Assembly (NCBI RefSeq): GCF_002385225.1
Contig: NZ_DGDC01000013.1
Coordinates: 62,001 to 126,000 of the forward strand
Reading direction: 5' to 3'
DNA: 64,000 bases
From: Psychrobacter sp. UBA3962
GTDB taxonomy: Bacteria > Pseudomonadota > Gammaproteobacteria > Pseudomonadales > Moraxellaceae
The notes under the pieces are model-generated. The model made no database searches and was not told the DNA's origin. It was given only the letters and a program-made list of their open reading frames with translations. Made by a program: the position numbers and the translations under genes. Positions 42,455 to 51,461 of the stretch are shown here, piece by piece. Numbering within the stretch: position 1 is the stretch's first letter; each line of letters starts with the position of its first letter.

Positions 42455-44725
42455 TTAAAACCTATTTAAAGTCTCTTCGAACTGAAGACGCTCAACTGTA
42501 CCTACTTGCTGCACCTGTAATTTACCGTCGACGAAATACAATAAGGCAGGAGGTCCAAACAAACTTAATTCCGACAAAATACGTGCCGACTCTTCATTGG
42601 TTTCGGTCACATCTAGTCGGACTAACTGCCACTGCTGCATTGCGGTGGGTCGATTGGTAAATAAGGTCTTGTCCATAATACGGCACTCAACACACCATTC
42701 TGCCGTCACATCCACCAGTACTTTGGGGTTTTGTTCAATGATAGGAATAAGCTCATCTAAACTATAAATATGCTTATCGCTGCTCTGAATGCCGGTCATC
42801 GCTTCAGATGAGCCTGACGCTTGCGAGTTGGCATTAACTAATGCTGGGCTAGGCTGAGAGAAGACAGCCAAAGGTTGCCATGAATCTTTACTGCCTGCAG
42901 CGGCGCCTACCAGGGTTAAAGCAGCCCAGCCACCCAATAAAAGGGCCAATGGTTTAGTAAATAATTGGCCACGGCCACTCCATTTCCAAGCCCATACTGC
43001 TACCACCATGAACCACATCGCCCACAGCATCAACATGATAGGGCTGACCATCACACGTTCAACCAGTAGCAGTGCCACGGCAAATAACAATAAAGCAAAC
43101 CCTTGTTTGACCCAGTTCATCCACTCGCCCGCTTTTGGCATTAAATTGCCCTGGCTTGCTCCCAGTAACATAAGCGGTGCTGATAATCCAAAACCTAACA
43201 TAAATAAGGCAGCGAAGCCCAGTAGCGGATTACCAATGGTGGATACCGCCAGTAAGGCGCCAAATAAAGGAGCGGAAACACAAGGAGAAACCACAAGTGC
43301 TGACAGTAACCCAGCGATAAAACTACCAAAGGTACTGCCCAGATATTTATCCCCTGCTTGGCTCAAAGATTGAGTCTTTTGGCGAATGGCGTTAGGAACA
43401 GGAATCCTAATTACCTCTAGCATATATAAGGCCAAAAGAACAAATACTGCGGCAAAAGCCAATAATATCACTGGGTTTTGTAGCCACCCAATAATACCAA
43501 GTTGCTGTCCAAATACAGCGATAATAGCGCCTAAGATACCATAGGCAATGGCCACTCCTAAGGCATAGCTGCCACTTAATATCAGACCTTTTTTGGCCGT
43601 CGGTGTGTGCTGTCGTGCCACGATATTACTGACAATAGGCAACATAGGCAGAACACAAGGGGTAAACGCCAGACCCAAACCTGCTAAGAATAACAATAAC
43701 AGAGCCAGCCAAGGGTGCTCTGCCAAACCAAAGGGATCTTGATCGACCACTTTCTCACTACCCAGCTGTAAACCAGATTCACTTGAGCCTGAGTTTAAGC
43801 CATTATCCTGTCCAACTAAGCTGGTCTCAGTAGTGTCATCACCACCCTCTATACTTGGTACATCCTCATCAGAAACCAAACCAGTCTCACTTTCGCCATC
43901 AGTATCAGTGGCATCGGTAAGCTCGGTATCTTGTGCTGTTAACTCCTCATCCAACGCCTCGTTATCGCCTACTTCAACAGTACCGGCAGTGGCGGTCGTT
44001 TGTGCCTGTTGTTTAGCGGGCGATGCTAAGTTACTTTGCGCTTTAGCTGCTGTATCTGTGTTAGTCGAAGCACTATTTCCGCTGGTTGCTGGCTTGGCAT
44101 TAGTTGCAGCAGCCTGTTTTGGCTTAGCAGTAGTAGTTGCTTCAGGGCTTTTATTTTGCCCTGCTACACTTGCTGTAGATGCTGGTAAACTTATGGCCAA
44201 CGTTTCTGTCTGCGGAGGATAACAAAGTCCTGCCTCAGCACAGCCCTGCCAGCTAACGCTGATGGTTTCATTAATGGCAGCAGCAGTGGTGTTGGTTAAG
44301 GTTGCCGTGGCAGTGACTTGTGGCTGCTTAAACACATCAACCTTACCAAAGGTAGGATCATCGATAGTCTGCGAGGTATGAGAGAACTTAATCGAAGAAG
44401 CAGTTACCCCTTCTGGCAACTTTAAAGACAGCTTGTCTTTATATAGATAATGCTTGGGAGTAATCTTTAGCGCAATGTTAACTTTATTGCCATTTTGGCT
44501 AGGTTTAACCGAGAAGGCTTGCTCTACCTTTAAGAATTTATCTTGACCACCCTGAGTCTCAGCCCCCCCAAATAAATCTGCCAGACTGGCCGCTTGAGCT
44601 TGATTACTACCCACTCCGGAAACCAGTCCAAAACTTATGGATAGCGCCAGCGAAGCCGCTAAAGCTTTACGGCCAAAAAGAGAGGGAGTATTTTTTATTT
44701 CTACTGAGTTTTTCATTAAAGTCAT
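42455..44725 (-). CDS. dsbD: Thiol:disulfide interchange protein DsbD
   Basis: DsbD carries electrons from cytoplasmic thioredoxin across the inner membrane to DsbC and other periplasmic proteins. The 756-residue protein has all three redox pairs: Cys162/Cys168 in the N-terminal domain (GCAEAGLCYPP), Cys357 (FTPCVLP) and Cys482 (SPCVSAP) in the eight-segment membrane domain, and WCVEC (Cys678/Cys681) in the C-terminal thioredoxin domain. Between the first domain and the membrane part lies an unusual Ala/Thr/Asp/Glu-rich linker of about 130 residues (about 190-330). E. coli DsbD is near 565 residues. Partner dsbC is at 17819-18640. Confidence 0.95.
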   Translation of the reverse strand: MTLMKNSVEIKNTPSLFGRKALAASLALSISFGLVSGVGSNQAQAASLADLFGGAETQGGQDKFLKVEQAFSVKPSQNGNKVNIALKITPKHYLYKDKLSLKLPEGVTASSIKFSHTSQTIDDPTFGKVDVFKQPQVTATATLTNTTAAAINETISVSWQGCAEAGLCYPPQTETLAISLPASTASVAGQNKSPEATTTAKPKQAAATNAKPATSGNSASTNTDTAAKAQSNLASPAKQQAQTTATAGTVEVGDNEALDEELTAQDTELTDATDTDGESETGLVSDEDVPSIEGGDDTTETSLVGQDNGLNSGSSESGLQLGSEKVVDQDPFGLAEHPWLALLLLFLAGLGLAFTPCVLPMLPIVSNIVARQHTPTAKKGLILSGSYALGVAIAYGILGAIIAVFGQQLGIIGWLQNPVILLAFAAVFVLLALYMLEVIRIPVPNAIRQKTQSLSQAGDKYLGSTFGSFIAGLLSALVVSPCVSAPLFGALLAVSTIGNPLLGFAALFMLGFGLSAPLMLLGASQGNLMPKAGEWMNWVKQGFALLLFAVALLLVERVMVSPIMLMLWAMWFMVVAVWAWKWSGRGQLFTKPLALLLGGWAALTLVGAAAGSKDSWQPLAVFSQPSPALVNANSQASGSSEAMTGIQSSDKHIYSLDELIPIIEQNPKVLVDVTAEWCVECRIMDKTLFTNRPTAMQQWQLVRLDVTETNEESARILSELSLFGPPALLYFVDGKLQVQQVGTVERLQFEETLNRF

Positions 44726-44898
44726 TTCATATTGGCAAGATGACCTTATTAGGCTTGGATAAGGTCAAGTAAGTGGGCATACGGGATAATGCAGGTCTAC
44801 AGCCATCTATTTCATGGCCATAGACGATTAACGACTATAGTTCATCGAGCTTACTATATAATATATTTTTGTATAATAAGTATTAACGATACAATGTT

Positions 44899-45924
44899 CT
44901 AGGATTTACCTTCATCCCCGAAGGCGCCAGGAAATTGCTTTAAATCTACCCTGTCTGGCATCTCAGGCATGATACCTTGGGTAAACAATGCGTCCAAATG
45001 CTCAATTTGCTGTTTTTTATCGAACTCATTAACCTCTGCAATGAGCATTTTTTCAATATATTTATCCAATTGATAACAGCTAAGCCGGGCACAAAGTACC
45101 GCCAACTGATAAATACGACGCTTACAATAGACATCGACTCTGTGCAATAATCGAACCAGCTTCGCGGTTTCAAGGGAAGCATATTTATAATCAGGCACGA
45201 CATTTTCAGGTAGAGGCGTTACCCCATACGCTATCGACAAGTGAGCTAGATAATAGCAGCAAAATAAATAACCCAAGACATGACCAATAAAGTAGCCTCG
45301 GTCATAGGTGTAGCTCATTACCCCAAAGTGACCCAATACATAACTATTGAGACTGGCCTGGTCAGCAACACTGTCTTTGTCTCTCAATCTCCCTACCGTA
45401 GGAAATTTTAGATGGTTTCTATTCACTGAAGTCAGTTGCCAACCCACAGGCTGCTGAGCGGGCATGTGATGCACAATGTCCGCAATAAGATCATCAACAA
45501 TGTGCAACTGTTGCCACATCATCTCATTTTTATCTAAATCAATAATGCCACGCTGATCAAGGGCTCGGGCCATTTGGAATTGCTGGTACTCAATAAACTG
45601 TGACTTTAATGTCTGTACCATATAGGTGGGACGTAATAAGGGATTTATGGTATAAAAAAACTCAGTGCGTTTTAGCTGATGTTGATACAACGCCACTCGC
45701 TGTTTGGCCACCTTCTCCATTTCCTTGGCTTGGACAGAGTTATTAATCTCTAAAGCTTCGGTTTGGTATAACGCAATTAATTCCGCTTTTGTCTTTGGCA
45801 TGGTCATAGGCTCATCCACAACGTCAATAGCCTGTAGCTCATCTTGCTGAGCAACGACAGGTTCGGAGCTAACGTTATCTTTAGCCTTAATTTGCGCGGT
45901 AATCGTTATTGAACGGTTTGCCAT
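44899..45924 (-). CDS. Hypothetical protein
   Basis: A 341-residue protein that I do not recognise. It has no signal peptide. A charged N-terminal region of about 90 residues is rich in Glu, Gln and Lys and could be helical. A central region contains GHFGVMSYTYDRGYFIGHVLGYLFCCYYLAHLSIAYGV (about 207-245), which could hold one or two hydrophobic helices. The C-terminal half is basic and helical. It lies alone between dsbD and the tRNA cluster. A strong AGAGGGT precedes the ATG. Probably a lineage-restricted gene. Confidence 0.65.
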   Translation of the reverse strand: MANRSITITAQIKAKDNVSSEPVVAQQDELQAIDVVDEPMTMPKTKAELIALYQTEALEINNSVQAKEMEKVAKQRVALYQHQLKRTEFFYTINPLLRPTYMVQTLKSQFIEYQQFQMARALDQRGIIDLDKNEMMWQQLHIVDDLIADIVHHMPAQQPVGWQLTSVNRNHLKFPTVGRLRDKDSVADQASLNSYVLGHFGVMSYTYDRGYFIGHVLGYLFCCYYLAHLSIAYGVTPLPENVVPDYKYASLETAKLVRLLHRVDVYCKRRIYQLAVLCARLSCYQLDKYIEKMLIAEVNEFDKKQQIEHLDALFTQGIMPEMPDRVDLKQFPGAFGDEGKS

Positions 45925-46190
45925 AATATTATCTCGACCCTCTTTAAGATGCCTTTATCATAACATTATTGCCAAAGCTGAACATCTTAGTTTCATGAGC
46001 AGTTTGGTAGTCGTTGACTCAGTAATTCATGCGTCAATCCATGTAAATAGAGAGCCATAAATAATAGATTCGAGAGGCGTGCAAGGATTTAAATAAAAAG
46101 ACAGAAATGCAAAAAAACCAATCAAGACAACGTCTAGATTAGCAACTTATATAATATTGGGCTTTGAGAAGTAAGGGAGAGAATAAAAAA

Positions 46191-46267
46191 TGGGGCGACT
46201 GATGGGACTTGAACCCACGACAACCGAGATCACAACCCGGGGCTCTACCAACTGAGCTACAGCCGCC
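46191..46267 (-). tRNA. tRNA-His (GTG)
   Basis: A 77-nt cloverleaf read on the minus strand with the anticodon loop TTGTGAT. The acceptor stem has eight pairs including the extra G-1 opposite C73, which is diagnostic of tRNA-His. The CCA end is encoded. Confidence 0.95.
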
Positions 46268-46339
46268 ATAATCAACACAGAGTGTATTGAAAGTGCAATG
46301 TATTACCTAACATTCTAGATATTACAGTTCAGGCGAAAG

Positions 46340-46416
46340 TGGTGCGCCTGGCAGGATTCGAACCTGCGACCACCTGCTTAGAAGGCAGATGCTCTATCCA
46401 ACTGAGCTACAGGCGC
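46340..46416 (-). tRNA. tRNA-Arg (TCT)
   Basis: A 77-nt cloverleaf with acceptor stem GCGCCTG/CAGGCGC, anticodon TCT in a loop flanked by CTGCC/GGCAG-type stem, a standard T loop GGTTCGAATCC, and encoded CCA. Confidence 0.95.
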
Positions 46417-46503
46417 TCATAGTGCTAACATCGTTGTTATCGAACTACACTGTTATTAAAACACATATAGAGTAATAAACAACAAATGTCGTATTTAAAG
46501 CAT

Positions 46504-46523
46504 AAAAAAAAGCCTGTAAGGCT
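46504..46523 (-). terminator. Short hairpin with T tract between tRNA-Pro and tRNA-Arg
   Basis: On the minus strand AGCCT pairs with AGGCT around a 3-nt loop and is followed by seven T residues. It may partially end transcripts after tRNA-Pro, or simply be a processing element. Confidence 0.6.
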
Positions 46524-46534
46524 CTAGTAAAAAG

Positions 46535-46611
<77 letters not shown>

Positions 46612-46690
46612 ATATCTTACTTTTCTTTTTTACGACTTTGATAACTGTATGATTAACTTAATCATATGTGTCATCGCTATCGAGGTGCAT

Positions 46691-46719
46691 ATAATAGGAT
46701 TAAACTTTAATCTTGTCAA
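46691..46719 (-). promoter_or_regulatory. Near-consensus sigma-70 promoter of the tRNA cluster
   Basis: On the minus strand TTGACA (46714-46719) and TATTAT (46691-46696) are separated by exactly 17 nt, about 80 nt upstream of tRNA-Pro. This is the clearest promoter in the window. Confidence 0.85.
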
Positions 46720-46768
46720 CACTTTTTTTAAAATATTTTCAAAAAATGTCGAATCTATTATAAAACCT

Positions 46769-48301
46769 TCAAATCAGTAGTAACCCCTGTTGGGGATCAA
46801 AAGGTATTACACTCATTTGTGTAATCCTGCCTGAATCATCACCGTCCTGATTTGAGTGCCTATTCTCGTCCAAATTATCAAAAACGTCAAGCCTTTGTGT
46901 AAAAGTTTTTGTTTTTGGATAGATTAACCAAGCATTTTGACAATTCAGGTGCTGTTGATAGCTATAAAGTTGCTGCCAATCTGCTCCGCTCACCTGAGTC
47001 GCAGCAGAAAGCGATTTATATTTGATATCTAATACATGACTAATCTGGCCCTCTTGGGTCATTATACAAGCATCCGGTACCAGCTTTTGAACGACCTTTG
47101 ACTCTAATCCTGATTTAGGAAAATTCGTCTTTAAGTATAGCCAGTCGAAACTGGGTTGAATAATAAGTCGACTATTTGCGAGCTGCTGGGAAGCCCAACT
47201 TTGAAGCTTACCCAGTACCCAGCGCTCAAACGCATGGTTCATATTGATCATGAGTGAGGCAACCGGCAACTGATCTACTGACTTATCCTCTGTGCCTTGC
47301 CTAGACTCAGCCCCAGGCCCTTGTGTCAATATCCACCACCCCCACTCTATGGCCTGAGTCACCACTTGCGCCTGTACAAGGCTCAACTGACTACCCCAAG
47401 TGGCTGTACTGCTTTTTAGCTGTTGGTAAACCCCTTCCCAGCTCTGAGGAGGCAACACCATAACCCCTTGCAAGATGCTCGGCATCTGCTGATCAAAGCT
47501 ACTTTCATTTATGACATTTTGAGCAGACAGTTTCTGCAGCTGTTGCCAAGCAGTGGCCAAAAACTGGGCCAATAGTTGATCCGTCTCAAATACCGCTTGT
47601 TCAGTATATAGGTAATGCGGGCGATGCCAGTTGTTTTTTAACTGAGCCGCAAGATTAATTTTACCTTGTGCTTTGGGCTGGTTATGTACCTGAGTTTGAT
47701 AGCGATTGGGTAAAATCCCTGCCGCTTGTTGCAGTGCTTGACGAATTGTTGCTAGCAAGCCTTCATACCAAGGCTTATCTAGCGTACGTGAAGCGCTTGC
47801 AAGTTGCGAGGGTATTGTTGGGTAAGAAGGCATATAAAAGCCAGGTTTAGCGGCTAGGTCTAGCGCCGCTAGCTCTTTCCCTATGTTATCTTCACTAATA
47901 TCCGCTAACATTACTGCCACCCACTGGCGAGCCTGCACTATCTCCGCCTTACGCTTAACCAATATAGCCGTTGAGTCCGTTGCAGTTAGCAGTTGGGAGG
48001 GGCTTTGATGAGTTTCTGATGCTGTCTCTACACTAATTTTTGGCAGTATCTCTAAAGTTAAGCCACTGGGCAGAATTATTTTTGCTAAATAATGGCTGAC
48101 AACTAAGCTCAGCTGGCCGCGCTTAATTTCTATGCCAAAGCAAGGTAATTCTTGCTCAATTAAATAGTCAAAGTCTGTGCTGTGAGCAAAGTCTTGTCGG
48201 CTAAGACGCTGATGTTCAAAGCAGCTAATCACGCCGTCATGCTGATACGCGTTCATAGCACCATATCGATCTGCATTTTGCACCGTAAGGCCTGAATACA
48301 A
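46769..48301 (-). CDS. mcrC: McrC-like nuclease subunit of a McrBC-type restriction system
   Basis: McrC is the endonuclease subunit that, with the McrB GTPase, cuts modified DNA. The 510-residue protein has the McrC layout: an N-terminal region that contacts McrB, a middle helical region, and a C-terminal PD-(D/E)xK nuclease core with P409-D410, D425 and K427 (LVPDACIM .. VLDIKYKS). All catalytic residues seem present, so it is probably active. It starts 3 nt after the mcrB stop. Its 3' end lies only 50 nt from the tRNA promoter. It is longer than the E. coli protein (348 residues), as in many type II McrC homologues. Confidence 0.88.
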   Translation of the reverse strand: MYSGLTVQNADRYGAMNAYQHDGVISCFEHQRLSRQDFAHSTDFDYLIEQELPCFGIEIKRGQLSLVVSHYLAKIILPSGLTLEILPKISVETASETHQSPSQLLTATDSTAILVKRKAEIVQARQWVAVMLADISEDNIGKELAALDLAAKPGFYMPSYPTIPSQLASASRTLDKPWYEGLLATIRQALQQAAGILPNRYQTQVHNQPKAQGKINLAAQLKNNWHRPHYLYTEQAVFETDQLLAQFLATAWQQLQKLSAQNVINESSFDQQMPSILQGVMVLPPQSWEGVYQQLKSSTATWGSQLSLVQAQVVTQAIEWGWWILTQGPGAESRQGTEDKSVDQLPVASLMINMNHAFERWVLGKLQSWASQQLANSRLIIQPSFDWLYLKTNFPKSGLESKVVQKLVPDACIMTQEGQISHVLDIKYKSLSAATQVSGADWQQLYSYQQHLNCQNAWLIYPKTKTFTQRLDVFDNLDENRHSNQDGDDSGRITQMSVIPFDPQQGLLLI

Positions 48302-48304
48302 GGG

Positions 48305-49864
48305 CTATAACTCCTGTGCAGACAAATAACTGGCATAAAGCAGCTGATAGGGCTTAGCGGTTAGATATACATTTGCACCCTTAGTCCCTTTTTCTAGCTC
48401 AGTATTTACTGTGGCTGCGGCAATAAATTCAGGGTTTAATCCAGCTGGGGCGGAAGCCTGAACATGCACAATAGGAGACCCATGCGCCCCTTGAGGATTG
48501 GACTTAACACCCGTTTGTAGCAAGCTAAGCGAAGGAGTTATCTCAGTAAAGTCGTCAATCAATTGATTGCCCCCACTGCCCTGGCCATACAACACCTGTG
48601 CCAATAGCCCAGGGATTTGTGCCGGCATAGCACTGAGTTTTATGTACTCAATGATTTGCGGAATAACCTGACGATATAGGCGTCGAGCCAGCTGAGCGGT
48701 ATCGCTTATACCCATAAAATAAGACTGCCCCAACTGAGCTTCTGCGCCAAATAAAGTAAACAAGCGCTGATTTAAAGCTTGCATTAAAGCGGCTAAGTTA
48801 ACGCTATCGCCTGCTTTGTCTTCAACGTCAATTAGAATTGAGCTGTCGGGATAGCAAGTGACAAACTCAAAGCGTCTTCTAAAGGCCGTGTCTAAAGTCG
48901 CCAAGGAGCGGTCTTGAGTATTCATGGTGGCATAGATATCGACGTTGCTAGGCACCATGAATTGACGTCCTGAGTAAGCCAGACGTACCGCCATTGGGGT
49001 TGCTCCGCCTGCCCGCTTGCTCGGCTCTATGACGCTCATAAGCTCCCCAAAGACTTGTGAGGTATTGGCTCTATTAATCTCATCAATCAACATCGCATAA
49101 CGGTGACTGGGATCATTACTCGCCTTAGCACACAGCTCCAAAAAAGCCCCTTGCTGTATCTCATACTGCATCTGACCGGTTTGCGGATGAATGCGAGGGC
49201 GGATACCTTCCACAAATTCATCATAACCATAAGATTGATGAAAGCTCACCAAACAGCTACGACTCACCACAAGCTCTTGGCTGTCAGGCTGCTTGCCCTG
49301 CTCCTCGTATAACGATAGTAGCTCGGATAGCTGACTGCGTAGCGTCTCTTTGATCTCATCTAATAAGAACCACTGACTGCTCTGTGTTTTGTCAAAATAA
49401 GAGTTGGCAGAACGCTGGCTGGTATTGACCGTCACAGATTCTGGATGGGCATGTTTGTTTAGCTGAACCCATAAAGTTTGATTGATATTCTCATTGCGTT
49501 TATTGGCAGCGGCCTTATCCACGACCAAGGGATGACGCATCATTTCTGGCACCGTCATCAATCTATCTTCTAGCAGCAAAACGCCACATACTACCTCGCA
49601 CCACCCATAATGGCTGACCTGTTGGACACGCCAACTCTCCCACGAAGCCTCGATGGGCTCATCATATTGCTTTTGCAGCTCAAGCAGCCTATAGGTCTTT
49701 CCCGTTCCTGCAACACCAGTAAAAATTATATTGGTAGGCTCAGTTGGTAGGGACGTTAAACGGGGTATCAAATCTTGATTCAAAGTATCTCTTCGCATTT
49801 TATAAAGTATTAGTAAGGGGGTTAATTGGCAGTCGGCAACCCTTTTTTGTGACCGCTTTATCAT
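48305..49864 (-). CDS. mcrB: McrB-like AAA+ GTPase subunit without N-terminal reader domain
   Basis: This 519-residue AAA+ motor has Walker A GVAGTGKT at 50-57, Walker B AMLIDEINRA at about 258-267, the McrB nucleotide-specificity signature MNTQDRS at 314-320, and LDTAFRRRFEF with arginine-finger residues. McrB of E. coli has an N-terminal DNA-recognition domain of about 160 residues; here only about 45 residues precede Walker A. Target choice must therefore come from McrC, from the roughly 110-residue insertion at about 85-195, or from another gene. An in-frame ATG at 49798 (MRRDTLNQ) is an alternative start. It is upstream of mcrC in a two-gene operon. Confidence 0.87.
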   Translation of the reverse strand: MIKRSQKRVADCQLTPLLILYKMRRDTLNQDLIPRLTSLPTEPTNIIFTGVAGTGKTYRLLELQKQYDEPIEASWESWRVQQVSHYGWCEVVCGVLLLEDRLMTVPEMMRHPLVVDKAAANKRNENINQTLWVQLNKHAHPESVTVNTSQRSANSYFDKTQSSQWFLLDEIKETLRSQLSELLSLYEEQGKQPDSQELVVSRSCLVSFHQSYGYDEFVEGIRPRIHPQTGQMQYEIQQGAFLELCAKASNDPSHRYAMLIDEINRANTSQVFGELMSVIEPSKRAGGATPMAVRLAYSGRQFMVPSNVDIYATMNTQDRSLATLDTAFRRRFEFVTCYPDSSILIDVEDKAGDSVNLAALMQALNQRLFTLFGAEAQLGQSYFMGISDTAQLARRLYRQVIPQIIEYIKLSAMPAQIPGLLAQVLYGQGSGGNQLIDDFTEITPSLSLLQTGVKSNPQGAHGSPIVHVQASAPAGLNPEFIAAATVNTELEKGTKGANVYLTAKPYQLLYASYLSAQEL

Positions 49865-49966
49865 CTCTTATTGGCTAATGGTTTTGCTATACTCTTTTCA
49901 TTCCTATCAAATATCACTATCTAACTCAAACCATGAAAGCCAATTTAAACCATGAAAGGACGCGTT

Positions 49967-50674
49967 ATGAGCCAGTTATCAAATCTTATACAGCAGGTAT
50001 CTTCTACTAAAAAAGTAGTGGCTGAAAAAGCTGCCACTATAGCTACCCAACTAAATCTGCCCTCTAAAACAACTCAGCCAAAAAATGAGACTACCGATCA
50101 GGACGCCTTTAATAGCGCTCAACCCAAAGCAATTAATAATCCTTTTACCAAAATCTTGAAGGCGGTGCAATTACTGCCCAAATCGACTCAGTCTTTTGTG
50201 CTGACCAAAGCCTTTAGTAAGATTGTACCTTATGTCGGCACTACGGGCATTGTTTACGAAGAGGTGAGCCCAAACAAACTGGTGGTTAGCTTAGAAAATA
50301 AAAAAGCCGTCCAAAACCACATTGGTTCGGTACATGCTGTGGCAGTAACATTATTGGCTGAGACCGCTACCGGCTTTGTTTTGGCAGTGAATCTACCTTC
50401 AGATAGAATCTTACTGGTTAAGTCTTATGAAGTGAACTTCTATCGTCCGGTCAAAAAAGGACAGATAGCAGCCATAGCCACTTTAAGTGATGAGCAGCGT
50501 CAATATATTTTAGACACCCCTAAAGGTGAGATGGTCATTCCTTGTGTCATCGAGGACCGTAACTCGGATAGCGACCGGGCTCCAATTACTGTGGATATGA
50601 CTTGGGCTTGGATTCCAAAATCTGAGCTTAAACAGCGCCGTGAAGGTAAATCTAAAGAAATTAAAACTAAGTAA
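49967..50674 (+). CDS. DUF4442 hotdog-fold protein (thioesterase-like)
   Basis: About 235 residues. A low-complexity N-terminal part of about 60 residues leads to a domain with VPYVGTTGIVYEEVSPNKLVVSLENKKAVQNHIGSVHAVA, which fits the DUF4442/PaaI-like hotdog fold; the NHIGSVHA motif sits where such proteins bind acyl-CoA. Activity is unproven. I start at 49967 (MSQLSNL) with AAAGGA 6 nt before; an earlier in-frame ATG is at 49952. The gene is divergent from mcrB and ends at a bidirectional terminator. Confidence 0.8.
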   Translation: MSQLSNLIQQVSSTKKVVAEKAATIATQLNLPSKTTQPKNETTDQDAFNSAQPKAINNPFTKILKAVQLLPKSTQSFVLTKAFSKIVPYVGTTGIVYEEVSPNKLVVSLENKKAVQNHIGSVHAVAVTLLAETATGFVLAVNLPSDRILLVKSYEVNFYRPVKKGQIAAIATLSDEQRQYILDTPKGEMVIPCVIEDRNSDSDRAPITVDMTWAWIPKSELKQRREGKSKEIKTK

Positions 50675-50720
50675 ATTGAAAAATATAAATCTACTAATCT
50701 TAGCTTAATCAAGCCCATTC

Positions 50721-50756
50721 AAAAAGGCACTACTGGTCATCGGTAGTGCCTTTTTT
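50721..50756. terminator. Bidirectional terminator
   Basis: A 13-bp stem (50721-50733 with 50743-50755) with A and T flanks lies between the convergent DUF4442 and DUF6586-like genes. Confidence 0.9.
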
Positions 50757-50804
50757 ATGGTCTATAATTCAAATTAGAGTCTTCAATAATAACGGCTGAG
50801 GTGA

Positions 50805-51314
50805 CTAATATTCCACCATACCACCTCGCATCTCATCGACCAAAGTCATAAACTCAGTACGCCAATCGCGAATGGTCTGCTCATCGGGCAACCACTGATT
50901 AGAAAGCGTTACCACATTAACGATTAAGTCATGACTTGAGGCCTCAATACCTTTACTATCTGGGGCAGGCGCATACTGACAGCGGTGATAAGCCTTATTT
51001 ATATTGGCCAATACCCCAGACTCTAGAGAAATTTTAAGACGCTGTAGCTCTGGTGAAATTAGCGTTTTTTTCTCTAAAGCAGTCTCAATGTAGTCAATAC
51101 TGGGCTGGCTGGTATCTAAGTTATAGAAATGGGCCAATTCCTGTAAAAAAGCCCATAACGCCCCTTGCAGATGAAAAATAGCGGTTTCACAGTGGGCTTG
51201 ATATAGCTGCTTATCTGCCGTATCCTCGGCTTGCTTACACGCCACTCTACAAAAATAAAACTTTTGATTGGTACGATCTGCTTGATAACGGGCCACTCTA
51301 CCTTTGTCTGCCAT
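50805..51314 (-). CDS. DUF6586-like protein
   Basis: About 169 residues, helical and without signal peptide. The stretch RTNQKFYFCRVACKQAE near the N terminus and HCETAIFHLQGALWAFLQELAHFYN in the middle resemble the DUF6586 family known from pseudomonads, a resemblance recalled rather than computed. I place the start at the ATG at 51314 (MADKGRVA); the open frame extends to a TTG 12 nt upstream. Function unknown. Confidence 0.7.
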   Translation of the reverse strand: MADKGRVARYQADRTNQKFYFCRVACKQAEDTADKQLYQAHCETAIFHLQGALWAFLQELAHFYNLDTSQPSIDYIETALEKKTLISPELQRLKISLESGVLANINKAYHRCQYAPAPDSKGIEASSHDLIVNVVTLSNQWLPDEQTIRDWRTEFMTLVDEMRGGMVEY

Positions 51315-51395
51315 TTTTAGTCTCAACCCTGCTTAGATAAAATATAAATGTACCATAAAAACGCCATTTATATACCACTGATCCTTGCTGAAAAT

Positions 51396-51420
51396 AAAAA
51401 ACCCGCTCAATATAAGCAGG
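51396..51420 (-). terminator. Putative terminator of the secreted-protein gene
   Basis: On the minus strand CCTGCT pairs with AGCGGG (one T-G pair) and six T residues follow, about 40 nt after the stop of the gene at 51462. Confidence 0.65.
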
Positions 51421-51461
51421 CTTCATAGAATTTGGTATAAGTCATAAATCACTCAAAGCAT

